Of a DNA stretch of 54,161 nucleotides, positions 8,325-17,131 are shown in pieces (the stretch's first letter is position 1; every line of letters starts with the position of its first letter). Under the pieces are notes generated by a model. That model had not been told where the DNA came from, ran no database searches, and worked only from the letters and a program-made list of their open reading frames with translations. Position numbers and translations under genes: made by a program. Source of the DNA: Betaproteobacteria bacterium (lineage in GTDB: Bacteria; Pseudomonadota; Gammaproteobacteria; Burkholderiales; JAEUOS01). The DNA is taken from contig JAQGMJ010000052.1 of NCBI GenBank assembly GCA_028292405.1, forward strand, positions 1 through 54,161, in the 5' to 3' direction.

Positions 8325-8804
8325 ATGGCAAGCAAGAAAATCGCTGCCGGCGCCCCCAGGATCCTGGTCCTGCATGGCCCCAACCTGAATCTCCTGGGCA
8401 CCCGCGAGCCGGCAATCTACGGCGCCGAAACCCTGGAAGACATCAACAAGTCCTTGGTCGGCACCGGTACCGAGAGCGACGTCACGGTCGAGATCCTGCA
8501 AAGCAACGCAGAGCATGTGCTGGTGGACCGGGTGCAGGCAGCCCGCACCGATGGCACCCGCTTCATTGTCATCAACCCGGCCGCCTTCACCCATACCAGC
8601 GTTGCCCTGCGCGATGCCTTTGCGGCGGTGGCCATTCCCTTTGTCGAAGTCCACTTGTCGAACATCCACAAGCGCGAGCCGTTTCGCCACCATTCCTATT
8701 TTTCGGACCTGGCCGTCGGCACCATCGTTGGCCTGGGCAGCCGCGGCTATGTGCTGGCGCTGGACTTCGCTATCGACAGAATTCAAGCAGAAGACAGGAA
8801 ATAA
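8325..8804 (+). CDS. aroQ: type II 3-dehydroquinate dehydratase
   Basis: A shikimate-pathway enzyme turning 3-dehydroquinate into 3-dehydroshikimate (159 aa). Type II signatures are clear: [20 protein letters not shown] near the N-terminus (with the catalytic Tyr), [15 protein letters not shown] in the middle, and [18 protein letters not shown] with the catalytic His. A TAAACT -10-like box lies about 30 bp upstream. accB follows 11 bp later, the common aroQ-accB-accC arrangement of proteobacteria. Confidence 0.97.
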   Translation: MASKKIAAGAPRILVLHGPNLNLLGTREPAIYGAETLEDINKSLVGTGTESDVTVEILQSNAEHVLVDRVQAARTDGTRFIVINPAAFTHTSVALRDAFAAVAIPFVEVHLSNIHKREPFRHHSYFSDLAVGTIVGLGSRGYVLALDFAIDRIQAEDRK

Positions 8805-8815
8805 AGGGTAATTGC

Positions 8816-9265
<450 letters not shown>

Positions 9266-9334
9266 ATCGTCCGCGGCGCAGCGCCCGGCACGAAGGCCAA
9301 GAAACAAGGCCAGGAAACAAGGAACGCAAACAAG

Positions 9335-10693
9335 ATGGCGATGTTCGGCAAGATCCTGATTGCCAACCGCGGCGAGATCGCCCTGCGCGTGCAGCGCGCC
9401 TGCCGCGAGTTGGGCATTCGCAACGTGGTGGTGTATTCCGAGGCCGATTCGCAGGCCAAGTACGTCAAGCTGGCCGACGAGGCCGTGTGCATCGGTCCGG
9501 CGCCCAGCCCGCAGAGTTACCTCAACATGGCGGCGATCATCAGCGCCGCCGAGGTGACGGATTCCGAAGCGATCCATCCCGGCTACGGCTTTCTCTCCGA
9601 GAACGCCGACTTCGCCGAGCGGGTGGAAAAAAGCGGCTTCACCTTCATCGGCCCGCGGCCCGAAACCATCCGCATGATGGGCGACAAGGTTTCCGCCAAG
9701 CAGACCATGATCAAGGCGACGGTGCCCACCGTGCCCGGCTCCGAAGGCGCGCTGCCGGATGACCCGAAAGAGATCATTCGCATCGCCCGCGAGATCAAGT
9801 ACCCGGTCATCATCAAGGCCTCGGGCGGGGGCGGCGGCCGCGGCATGCGCGTGGTGCACACCGAGGCGGCCCTGCTCAATGCAGTGGCCATGACCCGTAC
9901 CGAGGCGCAGGCCGCCTTCGGCAACCCGACGGTGTACATGGAGAAGTTCCTCGAGAACCCGCGGCACATCGAAATCCAGGTGCTGGCCGACCAGCACAAG
10001 AACGCGGTGTGGCTGGGCGAGCGCGACTGCTCGATGCAGCGCCGCCACCAGAAAGTATTGGAAGAGGCGCCCGCCCCCGGCATTCCGCGCCGCCTGATCG
10101 AGCGCATCGGCGAGCGCTGCGCCGACGCCTGCCGGCGCATCAACTACCGCGGCGCCGGCACCTTCGAGTTCCTCTACGAGAACAACGAGTTCTACTTCAT
10201 CGAAATGAATACCCGGGTACAGGTCGAGCACCCGGTGACCGAAATGATCACCGGCATCGATATCGTGCAGGAGCAGATCAAGGTGGCGGCCGGCGAAAAG
10301 CTGCGCTTTCGCCAGCGCGACATCGAGCTCAAGGGCCACGCCGTCGAGTGCCGCATCAACGCCGAAGACCCGTTCAAGTTCACGCCTTCACCTGGGCGCA
10401 TCACCAATTTCCACGCCCCCGGCGGGCCCGGCATCCGCGTCGACTCGCACGTCTACGCCGGCTACATGGTGCCGCCGAACTACGACTCGATGATCGGCAA
10501 GGTGATCGCCTACGGCGCCGACCGCAACCAGGCGATCGCCCGCATGCGCATCGCGCTCTCCGAGATGATCGTCGAGGGCATCCAGACCAACCTGCCGCTG
10601 CACCGCCAGCTGATGGACGACAGCCATTTCATCGACGGCGGCACCAGCATCCATTACCTCGAGCACAAGCTCGCCTCGCGCAAAAACGCCTGA
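9335..10693 (+). CDS. accC: acetyl-CoA carboxylase, biotin carboxylase subunit
   Basis: ATP-grasp biotin carboxylase (452 aa), which carboxylates the biotin on AccB. Motifs: [13 protein letters not shown] at the N-terminus, the glycine-rich ATP loop [10 protein letters not shown] at about 162-171, the EAPAPG and [14 protein letters not shown] blocks, and IEMNTRVQ with the metal-binding acidic residues. ATG 9341 ([12 protein letters not shown]) matches the usual family start and is a good alternative to 9335. It is co-transcribed with accB, and hairpins follow at 10723-10778. Confidence 0.98.
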   Translation: MAMFGKILIANRGEIALRVQRACRELGIRNVVVYSEADSQAKYVKLADEAVCIGPAPSPQSYLNMAAIISAAEVTDSEAIHPGYGFLSENADFAERVEKSGFTFIGPRPETIRMMGDKVSAKQTMIKATVPTVPGSEGALPDDPKEIIRIAREIKYPVIIKASGGGGGRGMRVVHTEAALLNAVAMTRTEAQAAFGNPTVYMEKFLENPRHIEIQVLADQHKNAVWLGERDCSMQRRHQKVLEEAPAPGIPRRLIERIGERCADACRRINYRGAGTFEFLYENNEFYFIEMNTRVQVEHPVTEMITGIDIVQEQIKVAAGEKLRFRQRDIELKGHAVECRINAEDPFKFTPSPGRITNFHAPGGPGIRVDSHVYAGYMVPPNYDSMIGKVIAYGADRNQAIARMRIALSEMIVEGIQTNLPLHRQLMDDSHFIDGGTSIHYLEHKLASRKNA

Positions 10694-10722
10694 CCGTCTC
10701 GAAAAAAGGAGCGCGTCTCGAA

Positions 10723-10742
10723 AAAGGGGCTCGCGCCCCTTT
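10723..10742 (+). terminator. weak hairpin terminator after accC
   Basis: AAAGGGGC, loop TCGC, GCCCCTTT, followed by only a short T-run. It may reduce rather than stop read-through into prmA. Confidence 0.5.
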
Positions 10743-10752
10743 GAACCCCCGA

Positions 10753-10778
10753 GGCCCGGGGTCACGCGGACCCGGGCC
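10753..10778. other. GC-rich hairpin between accC and prmA
   Basis: A perfect 8-bp stem GGCCCGGG / CCCGGGCC with a 10-nt loop and no T-tract. It sits 46 bp before the prmA start. It may be a transcript-stabilising or pause hairpin; no further role can be read. Confidence 0.5.
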
Positions 10779-10824
10779 AACATCGCCGTCTTTGGCTTAT
10801 ATCAATCCCTGCGACGGAGTATCC

Positions 10825-11715
10825 ATGCCCTGGCTTGAACTGCGTTTTGTCTGCGCCGAACGCGAGGCCGAAGCCTTCAGCGACGCGCTGATGGAGGCCG
10901 GCGCGCTGTCGGTCTCGGTGGAAGACGCCGACGCCAACACCGCGCAGGAGCAGCCGCTGTTCGGCGAGCCCGGCATGGCGATCGAAAACACCGCCTGGCG
11001 CCGCAACGTGGTGGTGGCGCTGATCGACGCCGATGCCGATGCGCAGGCAATTGCGCGCGAAGCGGCAACGGCCGCCGGATACGCCGAGGTGCCGCCTCAT
11101 ACCGTCAAGGAAGTCGCGGACCAGGACTGGGTGCGCCTGACCCAGTCGCAATTCGACCCGATCCGCATTTCCGAGCGCCTGTGGATTGTGCCCAGCTGGC
11201 ATGAGCCGCCCGACCCGAATGCGCTGGCGATCCGGCTCGACCCGGGGCTGGCGTTCGGTACCGGCAGCCACCCCACCACCCGCCTGTGCCTGCAATGGCT
11301 GGATACCCACATCAAGAGCGGCGAGTCGGTGCTGGACTACGGCTGCGGCTCCGGCATCCTGGCCGTGGCGGCCGCAAAATTCGGCGCTTCTCCGGTGTTC
11401 GCCACCGACATCGACCCGCAGGCGCTTGTCGCCAGCCGCGACAACGCGGCCGCCAACGACTGCACGCTGGACATCCGCGGCACCGACGCCCTCACGGGCC
11501 TGACCGCCGACGTGGTGGTGGCCAACATCCTCACCAATCCGCTCAAGGTGCTGGCACCGGCGCTGGTCGGCCATCTCAAACCCGGCGGGCGGCTCACGCT
11601 TTCTGGTATTCTCGACTCGCAGGAAGATGAAGTAATCGCGGCCTACCGTCCGCTGATCTCCCTGACCGCGTTCCGCCGCGAAGACGGCTGGACTTGCCTG
11701 AGTGGTACCAAATGA
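10825..11715 (+). CDS. prmA: ribosomal protein L11 methyltransferase
   Basis: A SAM-dependent methyltransferase that trimethylates L11 (296 aa). The start at 10825 (MPWLELRF) matches the family. The N-terminal substrate-recognition domain is followed by GLAFGTGSHPTTRLCLQWL, the PrmA linker signature, then the SAM motif VLDYGCGSGILAVAAAKFG at about 162-180, ATDIDPQAL, and the NPPF-like catalytic loop seen as VANILTNPL. It is the first gene of a row with the DUF3426 protein. Confidence 0.97.
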   Translation: MPWLELRFVCAEREAEAFSDALMEAGALSVSVEDADANTAQEQPLFGEPGMAIENTAWRRNVVVALIDADADAQAIAREAATAAGYAEVPPHTVKEVADQDWVRLTQSQFDPIRISERLWIVPSWHEPPDPNALAIRLDPGLAFGTGSHPTTRLCLQWLDTHIKSGESVLDYGCGSGILAVAAAKFGASPVFATDIDPQALVASRDNAAANDCTLDIRGTDALTGLTADVVVANILTNPLKVLAPALVGHLKPGGRLTLSGILDSQEDEVIAAYRPLISLTAFRREDGWTCLSGTK

Positions 11716-11752
11716 GCGGTACCTAGAAACCAAAGCGTCAAGCCGAGCCGCC

Positions 11753-12631
11753 ATGTCGATGCTCACCCGCTGCCCCGAGTGCGGCACCTCGTTTCGCATC
11801 ACCACCGACCAGCTGGTATCGCGCCAGGGCAAGGTGCGCTGCGGCCGTTGCCAGTTCGTCTTCAGCGCGCTGGCCAGCCTGGTGCATACGCGCGACCCGG
11901 CAGCGCATCCGATTTCCGACTCGCTGGGGCCGCTGGACGCCGACTCGCGCTTTTCCGTGCTCGACGCCAATTCGCGGCCGATGCCCGTCGAGCCCGAGCC
12001 GATTCTTGCGGAGAGAGAAACTGCGGCGTCCCCGGCGTCCCCGGCCGGGCCGGCAACCGATGGCGCAGAGCCGTCGGTAGTGCGGCCGCTGCACCGCCTG
12101 ACCGTAGACGGGGACGAAGGGAAAGACCAGGCGCAAGAGCGGCCGCGGCGGCGCATTGCCTGGCTGTCGCTGACCGGCGTGGTGCTGGCCGTGCTGGCCC
12201 TGGCGGCCCAGGGCGCGTATTTCTACCGCGACCAGTTGGGCCAATGGCAGCCCGAGACCAAGCCCTGGCTGGCGCAGATGTGCGCCAAGCTTGCCTGCAA
12301 GGTCGAAACCCCGATCGACCCGCAGGCCATCAGTATCGAATCTTCTTCGCTCGAAGCAGACCCAGCCGACCCGGCCCTGCTGCAGCTCAACGCCTTGCTG
12401 CGCAACCGTTCCGCCCTGGCGCAAAAGCTGCCTTTTCTCGAACTCACGCTGATCGACGCGCAGGAAACCCCGCAGGCGCGCCGCGTCATCCGGCCGGAGG
12501 AATACAGCGCACGCGGCGTCGGCGCCCCGTTGCCCCAACTGGGGGCGGACGGCGAATACCAGATCAGGCTGTCGATCGACGCCAGCCAGCTCAAGGCCAA
12601 CGGCTACCGGCTCTACGCTTTCTATCCTTAG
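11753..12631 (+). CDS. zinc-ribbon and DUF3426 domain membrane protein
   Basis: A 292-aa protein with three parts. An N-terminal MJ0042-type zinc ribbon has Cys 7, 10, 30 and 33 (CPEC ... CGRC). An acidic, Pro/Ala-rich linker runs to about residue 135. A single transmembrane helix (SLTGVVLAVLALAAQGAYF) follows near 140-160, and then the C-terminal DUF3426 domain. The family is common after prmA in betaproteobacteria and has no established function. The start ATG 11753 is chosen over upstream in-frame codons because the zinc ribbon begins right there. The gene begins 37 bp after prmA. Confidence 0.9.
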   Translation: MSMLTRCPECGTSFRITTDQLVSRQGKVRCGRCQFVFSALASLVHTRDPAAHPISDSLGPLDADSRFSVLDANSRPMPVEPEPILAERETAASPASPAGPATDGAEPSVVRPLHRLTVDGDEGKDQAQERPRRRIAWLSLTGVVLAVLALAAQGAYFYRDQLGQWQPETKPWLAQMCAKLACKVETPIDPQAISIESSSLEADPADPALLQLNALLRNRSALAQKLPFLELTLIDAQETPQARRVIRPEEYSARGVGAPLPQLGADGEYQIRLSIDASQLKANGYRLYAFYP

Positions 12632-12726
12632 CCCGCGCCGCGGGCAGGCCGCCCCAGGTTCGCGCCTTGGCTGCATTCCCGCCCCCGGGGTTACCTCCCG
12701 ATGCCCCTCGGTTCGCCCCGGTTCCT

Positions 12727-12754
12727 TTGGCCGCGGCGAATTCACCATTACAAT
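12727..12754 (+). promoter_or_regulatory. probable sigma70 promoter before the PfkB kinase gene
   Basis: TTGGCC, 16-bp spacer, TACAAT (12749-12754). It lies about 70 bp before the kinase start in the only AT-rich part of a 192-bp gap. The -10 is good and the -35 moderate. Confidence 0.45.
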
Positions 12755-12823
12755 ACGGCTATTGTCAGCATTTCAGGGAGCCGCGTTCTACCACACGGCG
12801 GCTTCACGGGAGAATAACTACTC

Positions 12824-13771
12824 ATGTCCGTCCTTATCTGTGGCTCGCTGGCCTTCGACAACATCATGGTGTTCGAAGGCAAGTTCAAAGACCAGATCCT
12901 GCCTGAGCAGGTGCACATCCTCAACGTCGCCTTCCTGGTGCCGGAATTGCGCCGCGAGTTCGGCGGCTGCGCCGGCAACATCGCCTATAACCTGCGGATG
13001 ATTGCCCATCGCCCCGAAGAGGAGCCGATGATCATGGCCTCGGTGGGCGAAGATGCCGAGCATTACTTCACCCGCCTGGAGGGCCTGGGCCTGTCGTCCA
13101 AGCACGTCAGCCTGGTGCCGGAGTCGTTCACCGCCCAGGCCTTCATCACCACCGACCTGGACGACAACCAGATCACCGCCTTCCACCCCGGCGCGATGAA
13201 CATGTCCCAGGTCAACCACGTCAAGGACGCCACCGACGTCACCCTCGGCATCGTCGCCCCGGACGGTCGCGAGGGCATGCTGATGCATGCGCGCGAATTC
13301 GCCGAGGCCGGCATCCCCTTCATTTTCGATCCGGGCCAGGGCCTGCCGATGTTCAACGGCGAGGAACTGATGGATTTCATCAGCATGGCCGACTACGCGG
13401 CGCTGAACGACTACGAAGCCAAGATGCTCACCGAGCGCACCGGGCAATCGCTCGAAGAGATTGCCAAGCTGGTGCAGGCGCTGGTGGTGACGCGCGGCGC
13501 CGAAGGCTCGCACATCTACACCGACGGCTCGCGCCTGGAAATTCCCGCCGTGCAGGCCGACCGCGTGGTCGACCCCACCGGCTGCGGCGACGCCTATCGC
13601 GCCGGCCTGTTGTTCGGCATCGTCAACCAGCTCGACTGGGAAGACACCGGCCGCCTGGCCAGCATCATGGGCGCACTGAAGATCGCCGAACGCGGCGCGC
13701 AAAACCACCGCATGACCCGCGACGAGATCGGCGAGCTCTACGCCCGCCACTTCGGCTTCAGTCTCTGGTAG
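12824..13771 (+). CDS. PfkB family carbohydrate/adenosine-type kinase
   Basis: A ribokinase-fold sugar or nucleoside kinase (315 aa). The N-terminus [20 protein letters not shown] and [12 protein letters not shown] (the first PfkB signature, about 47-58) are followed by the C-terminal signature [17 protein letters not shown] at about 250-266, with the catalytic base Asp in GCGD. It resembles the adenosine-kinase branch, but the substrate is unproven. A GGGAG ribosome site precedes the ATG. The YkgJ-type gene follows after 13 bp. Confidence 0.9.
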   Translation: MSVLICGSLAFDNIMVFEGKFKDQILPEQVHILNVAFLVPELRREFGGCAGNIAYNLRMIAHRPEEEPMIMASVGEDAEHYFTRLEGLGLSSKHVSLVPESFTAQAFITTDLDDNQITAFHPGAMNMSQVNHVKDATDVTLGIVAPDGREGMLMHAREFAEAGIPFIFDPGQGLPMFNGEELMDFISMADYAALNDYEAKMLTERTGQSLEEIAKLVQALVVTRGAEGSHIYTDGSRLEIPAVQADRVVDPTGCGDAYRAGLLFGIVNQLDWEDTGRLASIMGALKIAERGAQNHRMTRDEIGELYARHFGFSLW

Positions 13772-13784
13772 ACCGGAGGGGCGG

Positions 13785-14141
13785 ATGAGCGCAACCGCAG
13801 TTCATCGCGCCCCCGCCAATCCCTGCATGACGTGCGGCGCCTGCTGCACCAGCTTCGTCGTCCCGTTCTACTGGCGCGAAGCCGACGATGCCGGCGGCCG
13901 CGTCCCCGCCGCCCTGACCGAACCCCTGCCGCCGCACCGCCTGTGCATGGCCGGTACCAACAGCAAGAGCCCGCGCTGCATCGCCCTCGAAGGCGAAGTC
14001 GGCAAAGCCACTAGCTGCAGCATCTACGCAGACCGCCCCAGCCCCTGCCGCGCCTTCACGCGCCACGGCGAAGCCGGCGCCGACAACGACAGCTGCACCC
14101 GCGCCCGCGCGCGATACGGCCTGCCCGCGCTGGGCCTTTAG
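13785..14141 (+). CDS. YkgJ family cysteine-cluster protein
   Basis: A 118-aa protein of the YkgJ/UPF0153 family. The N-terminal [11 protein letters not shown] motif and later single cysteines ([30 protein letters not shown]) form the conserved cluster thought to bind zinc or Fe-S. GGAGGGGCGG precedes the ATG. It is 13 bp after the kinase gene and probably in the same transcript. Its molecular role is not established. Confidence 0.9.
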   Translation: MSATAVHRAPANPCMTCGACCTSFVVPFYWREADDAGGRVPAALTEPLPPHRLCMAGTNSKSPRCIALEGEVGKATSCSIYADRPSPCRAFTRHGEAGADNDSCTRARARYGLPALGL

Positions 14142-14163
14142 CCTTTTCGTCGCCGTTTAGTCA

Positions 14164-14234
14164 AAATCGACCGGCTCTGCCGGCGATTTCTTTGCATGGC
14201 AGCCCCGAAAAAAGTAGGGTTGTACTTTTTTCGG
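14164..14234 (-). repeat. two-hairpin dispersed repeat, copy A
   Basis: Read on minus: hairpin 1 CCGAAAAAAGTA / TACTTTTTTCGG (14205-14234), loop CAACCC, starting 2 nt after the receptor-gene stop. Hairpin 2 is AAATCG-CCGGC, loop AGA, GCCGG, bulged T, CGATTT (14164-14189). It probably acts as the 3' end of the PqqU-like gene transcript. Confidence 0.85.
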
Positions 14235-14236
14235 AA

Positions 14237-16441
14237 TCACCAAAATTTGTAGGAGGCGCTCATGCCCACGGTGTAGTTGCGCCCCGGCGCCGGCTCGAAA
14301 AAGCGGCCGTTGGCATCGTTCACCAAAATCGAGCCGACATACTGGTGGTTGCCGATGTTGTCGACGCGGGCGAACTCGGAGAGCGTCCACGCCTGCGAGC
14401 GCTGTTCCCAGCCGATGCGCGCGTTGAAGATGGTGTAGCCGGGCGCCGCGTCGGTGTTGCGGTCGTCCACCGGCACGCTGCCGACCATGCGCATTTCCAG
14501 CGCCGCGCGCGCGCCGCCGGCTTCGCGTGCGCGCCAGGCCAGTTCGCCATAGGCGCTGTTCTGCGCCACACCGGGCATGCGGTTGCCGGAAGGCACCAGC
14601 ACCGTCGGCACCGTGCAGGGCGCGGCCAGGCAGGTGAAAAAGTCCTGGCGATAGCGCGCGTTGACGAAGGTGTAGGCGAAGTAGGCGGAGAAGCCGGCAC
14701 CCAGTTGCGCTTCGGCGGACAACTCGGCGCCCTCGCGCGAGGTGCGCCCGGCGTTCTGGTACACCGAGCGCCCACCGCTGTTGGTCAGCACCACGATCTC
14801 GTTTTGCGTGCGGGTGGAAAACAGCGCGGCGTTGAGCAGGGTGCGGCCGAAATGCATTTTCACCCCGGCCTCGTATTGCTTGCTGATCGACGGGCGCAGG
14901 TTGAAGTTGAGGCCGCTGCCACCAGGACTGTAGGAAATTTCGTTCAGCGTCGGCGTCTCGAAGCCGCGCGCCGCGGTGGCGTATACATTGACGTTCTCGT
15001 TGATCTCGCGCACCAGCCCGGCCACCGGCGTGGTGGCGCGGTAGGCGGTGGAGCCGCTGTCGTCGCCGTTGCCCGCTACGATGTAGCTGTCGCGAGAGAC
15101 GATGGAAACGCGCGAGTTGCGGATGCCGGCGGAAAGGCGCCAGCCCCGATAAAACTGCCATTCGCCCTGCACGTACTGGTCGAAGGTGGTGGCGGTGTTG
15201 TTTTCGTTGCGCCGCAGGGCGCCTTGCACGCCCAGGGCCGTCGGGGTGGCGCTGGGGCCGAGGAAGTTCTGGTAGCCCTTCCGCCCTTCGTCCAGGGTGT
15301 CCATGTTGAAGCCGGCGGTCAGCGTATAGGCGCCGTCGTTCAGGTAGCCGCGATGGATCCAGCGCGCGTCGACGCCGGCGTAGTCGCGCTGCAGGTCGAT
15401 CACCCCGCCGGGGCTGGTGGCCGCCACCTGGGTGCCGGTCGGAATCGCCTGGTATTGCACGATGTGGCGGGTGCCGGCATAGGCGGCCACGCGCATGCTG
15501 TCGGCGCCGTCGAACTTGTGCTCGAACACCAGGCCGGTCTGGGTCTGCTCCAGGCTCTTGCGGGTGTTGAATTGCAGCGCGGAAGCATCGGCCTGACGCG
15601 GGTCGGCCGCCACCTGCGCGCGCGACAGGCCGAGCGCGTCCTGCGACTTCGGCATGTTGACGCGATTGACCGTCCAGGTCAGGGTGGTGTTCTCGTCGAG
15701 CTGGCTTTTCAGCTTGGCATTTTCGAGTTCTCGCGTGGCGGCATCGTGGTCGCGGTAGCCGTGGATGGAAAACTTGCTGGCATCGATGAGGTAGCTGCCC
15801 TTGCCGCTTTCGGTCGAGCCCGAGGCCTGCATGCCGATGCGCCAGGCGTCGTAGCTGCCGACCGAAAACGAGGGCTTGAGCGAAAAGCCCGGGCCGCCGT
15901 CTTCGGTGTAGATCGAGATCACGCCACCGGCCGAGTTGCCGTACAGCGCCGAGAAGGGACCGCGCAATACTTCGACGCGCGAGGCCGAGGACAGCGAAAA
16001 GTGCGAAGTCTGCCCCTGCCCGTCCGGCTGCGTCGCCGGAATGCCGTCGGCGTAGAGGCGGATGCCGCGAATGCCGAACTGGGAGCGCGCGCCGAAGCCG
16101 CGCGAGGATATCTGCAGGTCCTGTGCGTAGTTCTGCCGGTCCATGATCTGCAGGCCGGGCACGCGGTTGAGGGTCTCCGAGAGATTGACGCCGCGCTGGC
16201 CGTCGCGCAACTGCGGGCCGGTGATGACATCGACCGAGGCCGGCAGGTCGAAGGCCGGCTGCTCCACCTGGGTCACGCTGATGACCACCGTCGGCGGCTC
16301 GGCGCCGGAAGATAGCGGCGCGGCGGGTTTGGCTGGCGCGGCGGCGGGAGCCGGCGCGTTCTGTGCAAACGCGACATGGGCGAAACACAAGGCCAGCGCA
16401 GCCGGGATGGCACGGCGGGTAAATGGGTGGGCAGGCATCAT
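14237..16441 (-). CDS. pqqU: TonB-dependent receptor, PqqU/YncD-like (PQQ importer)
   Basis: A 734-aa outer-membrane TonB-dependent receptor. It has a signal peptide (cleaved after HVAFA), an Ala/Pro linker, a TonB-box-like TVVISV, a plug domain from about 50 to 175, and a 22-strand-type barrel ending in KFW. Many stretches match E. coli YncD as I know it: RQNYAQDLQ, GIRGIRLYADGIPAT, PDGQGQTS, EVLRGPFSALYGN, AGNGDDSG, ARGFETPTLNE, and the C-terminal NGRFFEPAPGRNY. YncD (PqqU) takes up the cofactor PQQ. Here the gene directly follows a PQQ-dependent dehydrogenase and a cytochrome c, which supports the assignment. The start ATG has no Shine-Dalgarno; the gap before it is a heptamer repeat. M2 (16438) is an alternative start. 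Confidence 0.87.
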   Translation of the reverse strand: MMPAHPFTRRAIPAALALCFAHVAFAQNAPAPAAAPAKPAAPLSSGAEPPTVVISVTQVEQPAFDLPASVDVITGPQLRDGQRGVNLSETLNRVPGLQIMDRQNYAQDLQISSRGFGARSQFGIRGIRLYADGIPATQPDGQGQTSHFSLSSASRVEVLRGPFSALYGNSAGGVISIYTEDGGPGFSLKPSFSVGSYDAWRIGMQASGSTESGKGSYLIDASKFSIHGYRDHDAATRELENAKLKSQLDENTTLTWTVNRVNMPKSQDALGLSRAQVAADPRQADASALQFNTRKSLEQTQTGLVFEHKFDGADSMRVAAYAGTRHIVQYQAIPTGTQVAATSPGGVIDLQRDYAGVDARWIHRGYLNDGAYTLTAGFNMDTLDEGRKGYQNFLGPSATPTALGVQGALRRNENNTATTFDQYVQGEWQFYRGWRLSAGIRNSRVSIVSRDSYIVAGNGDDSGSTAYRATTPVAGLVREINENVNVYATAARGFETPTLNEISYSPGGSGLNFNLRPSISKQYEAGVKMHFGRTLLNAALFSTRTQNEIVVLTNSGGRSVYQNAGRTSREGAELSAEAQLGAGFSAYFAYTFVNARYRQDFFTCLAAPCTVPTVLVPSGNRMPGVAQNSAYGELAWRAREAGGARAALEMRMVGSVPVDDRNTDAAPGYTIFNARIGWEQRSQAWTLSEFARVDNIGNHQYVGSILVNDANGRFFEPAPGRNYTVGMSASYKFW

Positions 16442-16445
16442 CGGT

Positions 16446-16486
16446 TTATTGGTTATTGGTTATTGGTTATTGGTTATTGGTTATTG
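16446..16486 (-). repeat. heptanucleotide tandem array before pqqU
   Basis: Plus-strand unit TTATTGG occurs five times exactly (16446-16480), plus a sixth partial copy TTATTG. On the coding (minus) strand this is CCAATAA repeated. The first copy supplies the TAA stop of the cytochrome gene, and the last ends 4 nt before the receptor ATG. No Shine-Dalgarno lies between. Confidence 0.97.
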
Positions 16487-17131
16487 AGTCGGCAGACCGG
16501 AAAGATAATCGGCCAGCACATCGATGTCCTGCGGCGACAGGCCTTGCGCGGCGGAACTCATGGTGCCGTCCATGTCGGCACGCGTCCCCGCCTTGAAGCC
16601 GGTCAGCTGGGCGCGCAGGTAGTCCTGGAATTGGCCGGCGATGCGCGGCATCTGCTGCTGGCCGAGCAATTTGGCGCCATGGCAGGCGATGCAGGCGTTT
16701 TTCACCGTCAGGTCGCGGCCGGCGGCGACGTTGGCGGGCGTGGTCTGGCGCAGCGGCGGGGGCGCCGGCTGCGCGGCAAAATAGGCGGCAAGGTCGTTCA
16801 GGTCGGCGTTCGACAGATTGGCCGCCATCGGCGACATCTGCGCGTTCTTGCGCTTGCCTTCGCGGAATTCAAACAATGCGGTGGAAGTGAACTGCGCCGG
16901 CTGGCCGGCCAAGATCGGGTACATCGGATTGGCCGACTTGCCGCCGGGGCCGTGGCAGGCGGCGCAGACCTGGGCTTTTTGCTCGCCCGCCTTGATGTCG
17001 GCGGCCAGCACGGCGCTGGGCATGGCCAAAGCGAACAGGGCTGCCGCAAAAACGGCGGCCAGGGCAATCGCCCCGGCCGCCGTCTTGCGTTCGCCCGCCT
17101 GTGGCTGAAACTGCAGGCGGGCGCGCATCAC
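16481..17131 (-). CDS. dihaem cytochrome c (c4-like)
   Basis: An exported 216-aa cytochrome with two c-type haem sites, CAACH at 56-60 and CIACH at 147-151. A signal peptide is seen up to SAVLAA. The two halves are repeats (QVCAACHGPGG / NACIACHGAKL; MYPILAGQ / MPRIAGQ), the cytochrome c4 plan. Methionines after each site can be sixth ligands. The start overlaps the dehydrogenase stop (ATGA). Its likely job is to take electrons from the PQQ dehydrogenase in the periplasm and pass them to a terminal oxidase. The stop codon is inside the heptamer array. Confidence 0.93.
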   Translation of the reverse strand: MMRARLQFQPQAGERKTAAGAIALAAVFAAALFALAMPSAVLAADIKAGEQKAQVCAACHGPGGKSANPMYPILAGQPAQFTSTALFEFREGKRKNAQMSPMAANLSNADLNDLAAYFAAQPAPPPLRQTTPANVAAGRDLTVKNACIACHGAKLLGQQQMPRIAGQFQDYLRAQLTGFKAGTRADMDGTMSSAAQGLSPQDIDVLADYLSGLPTQ

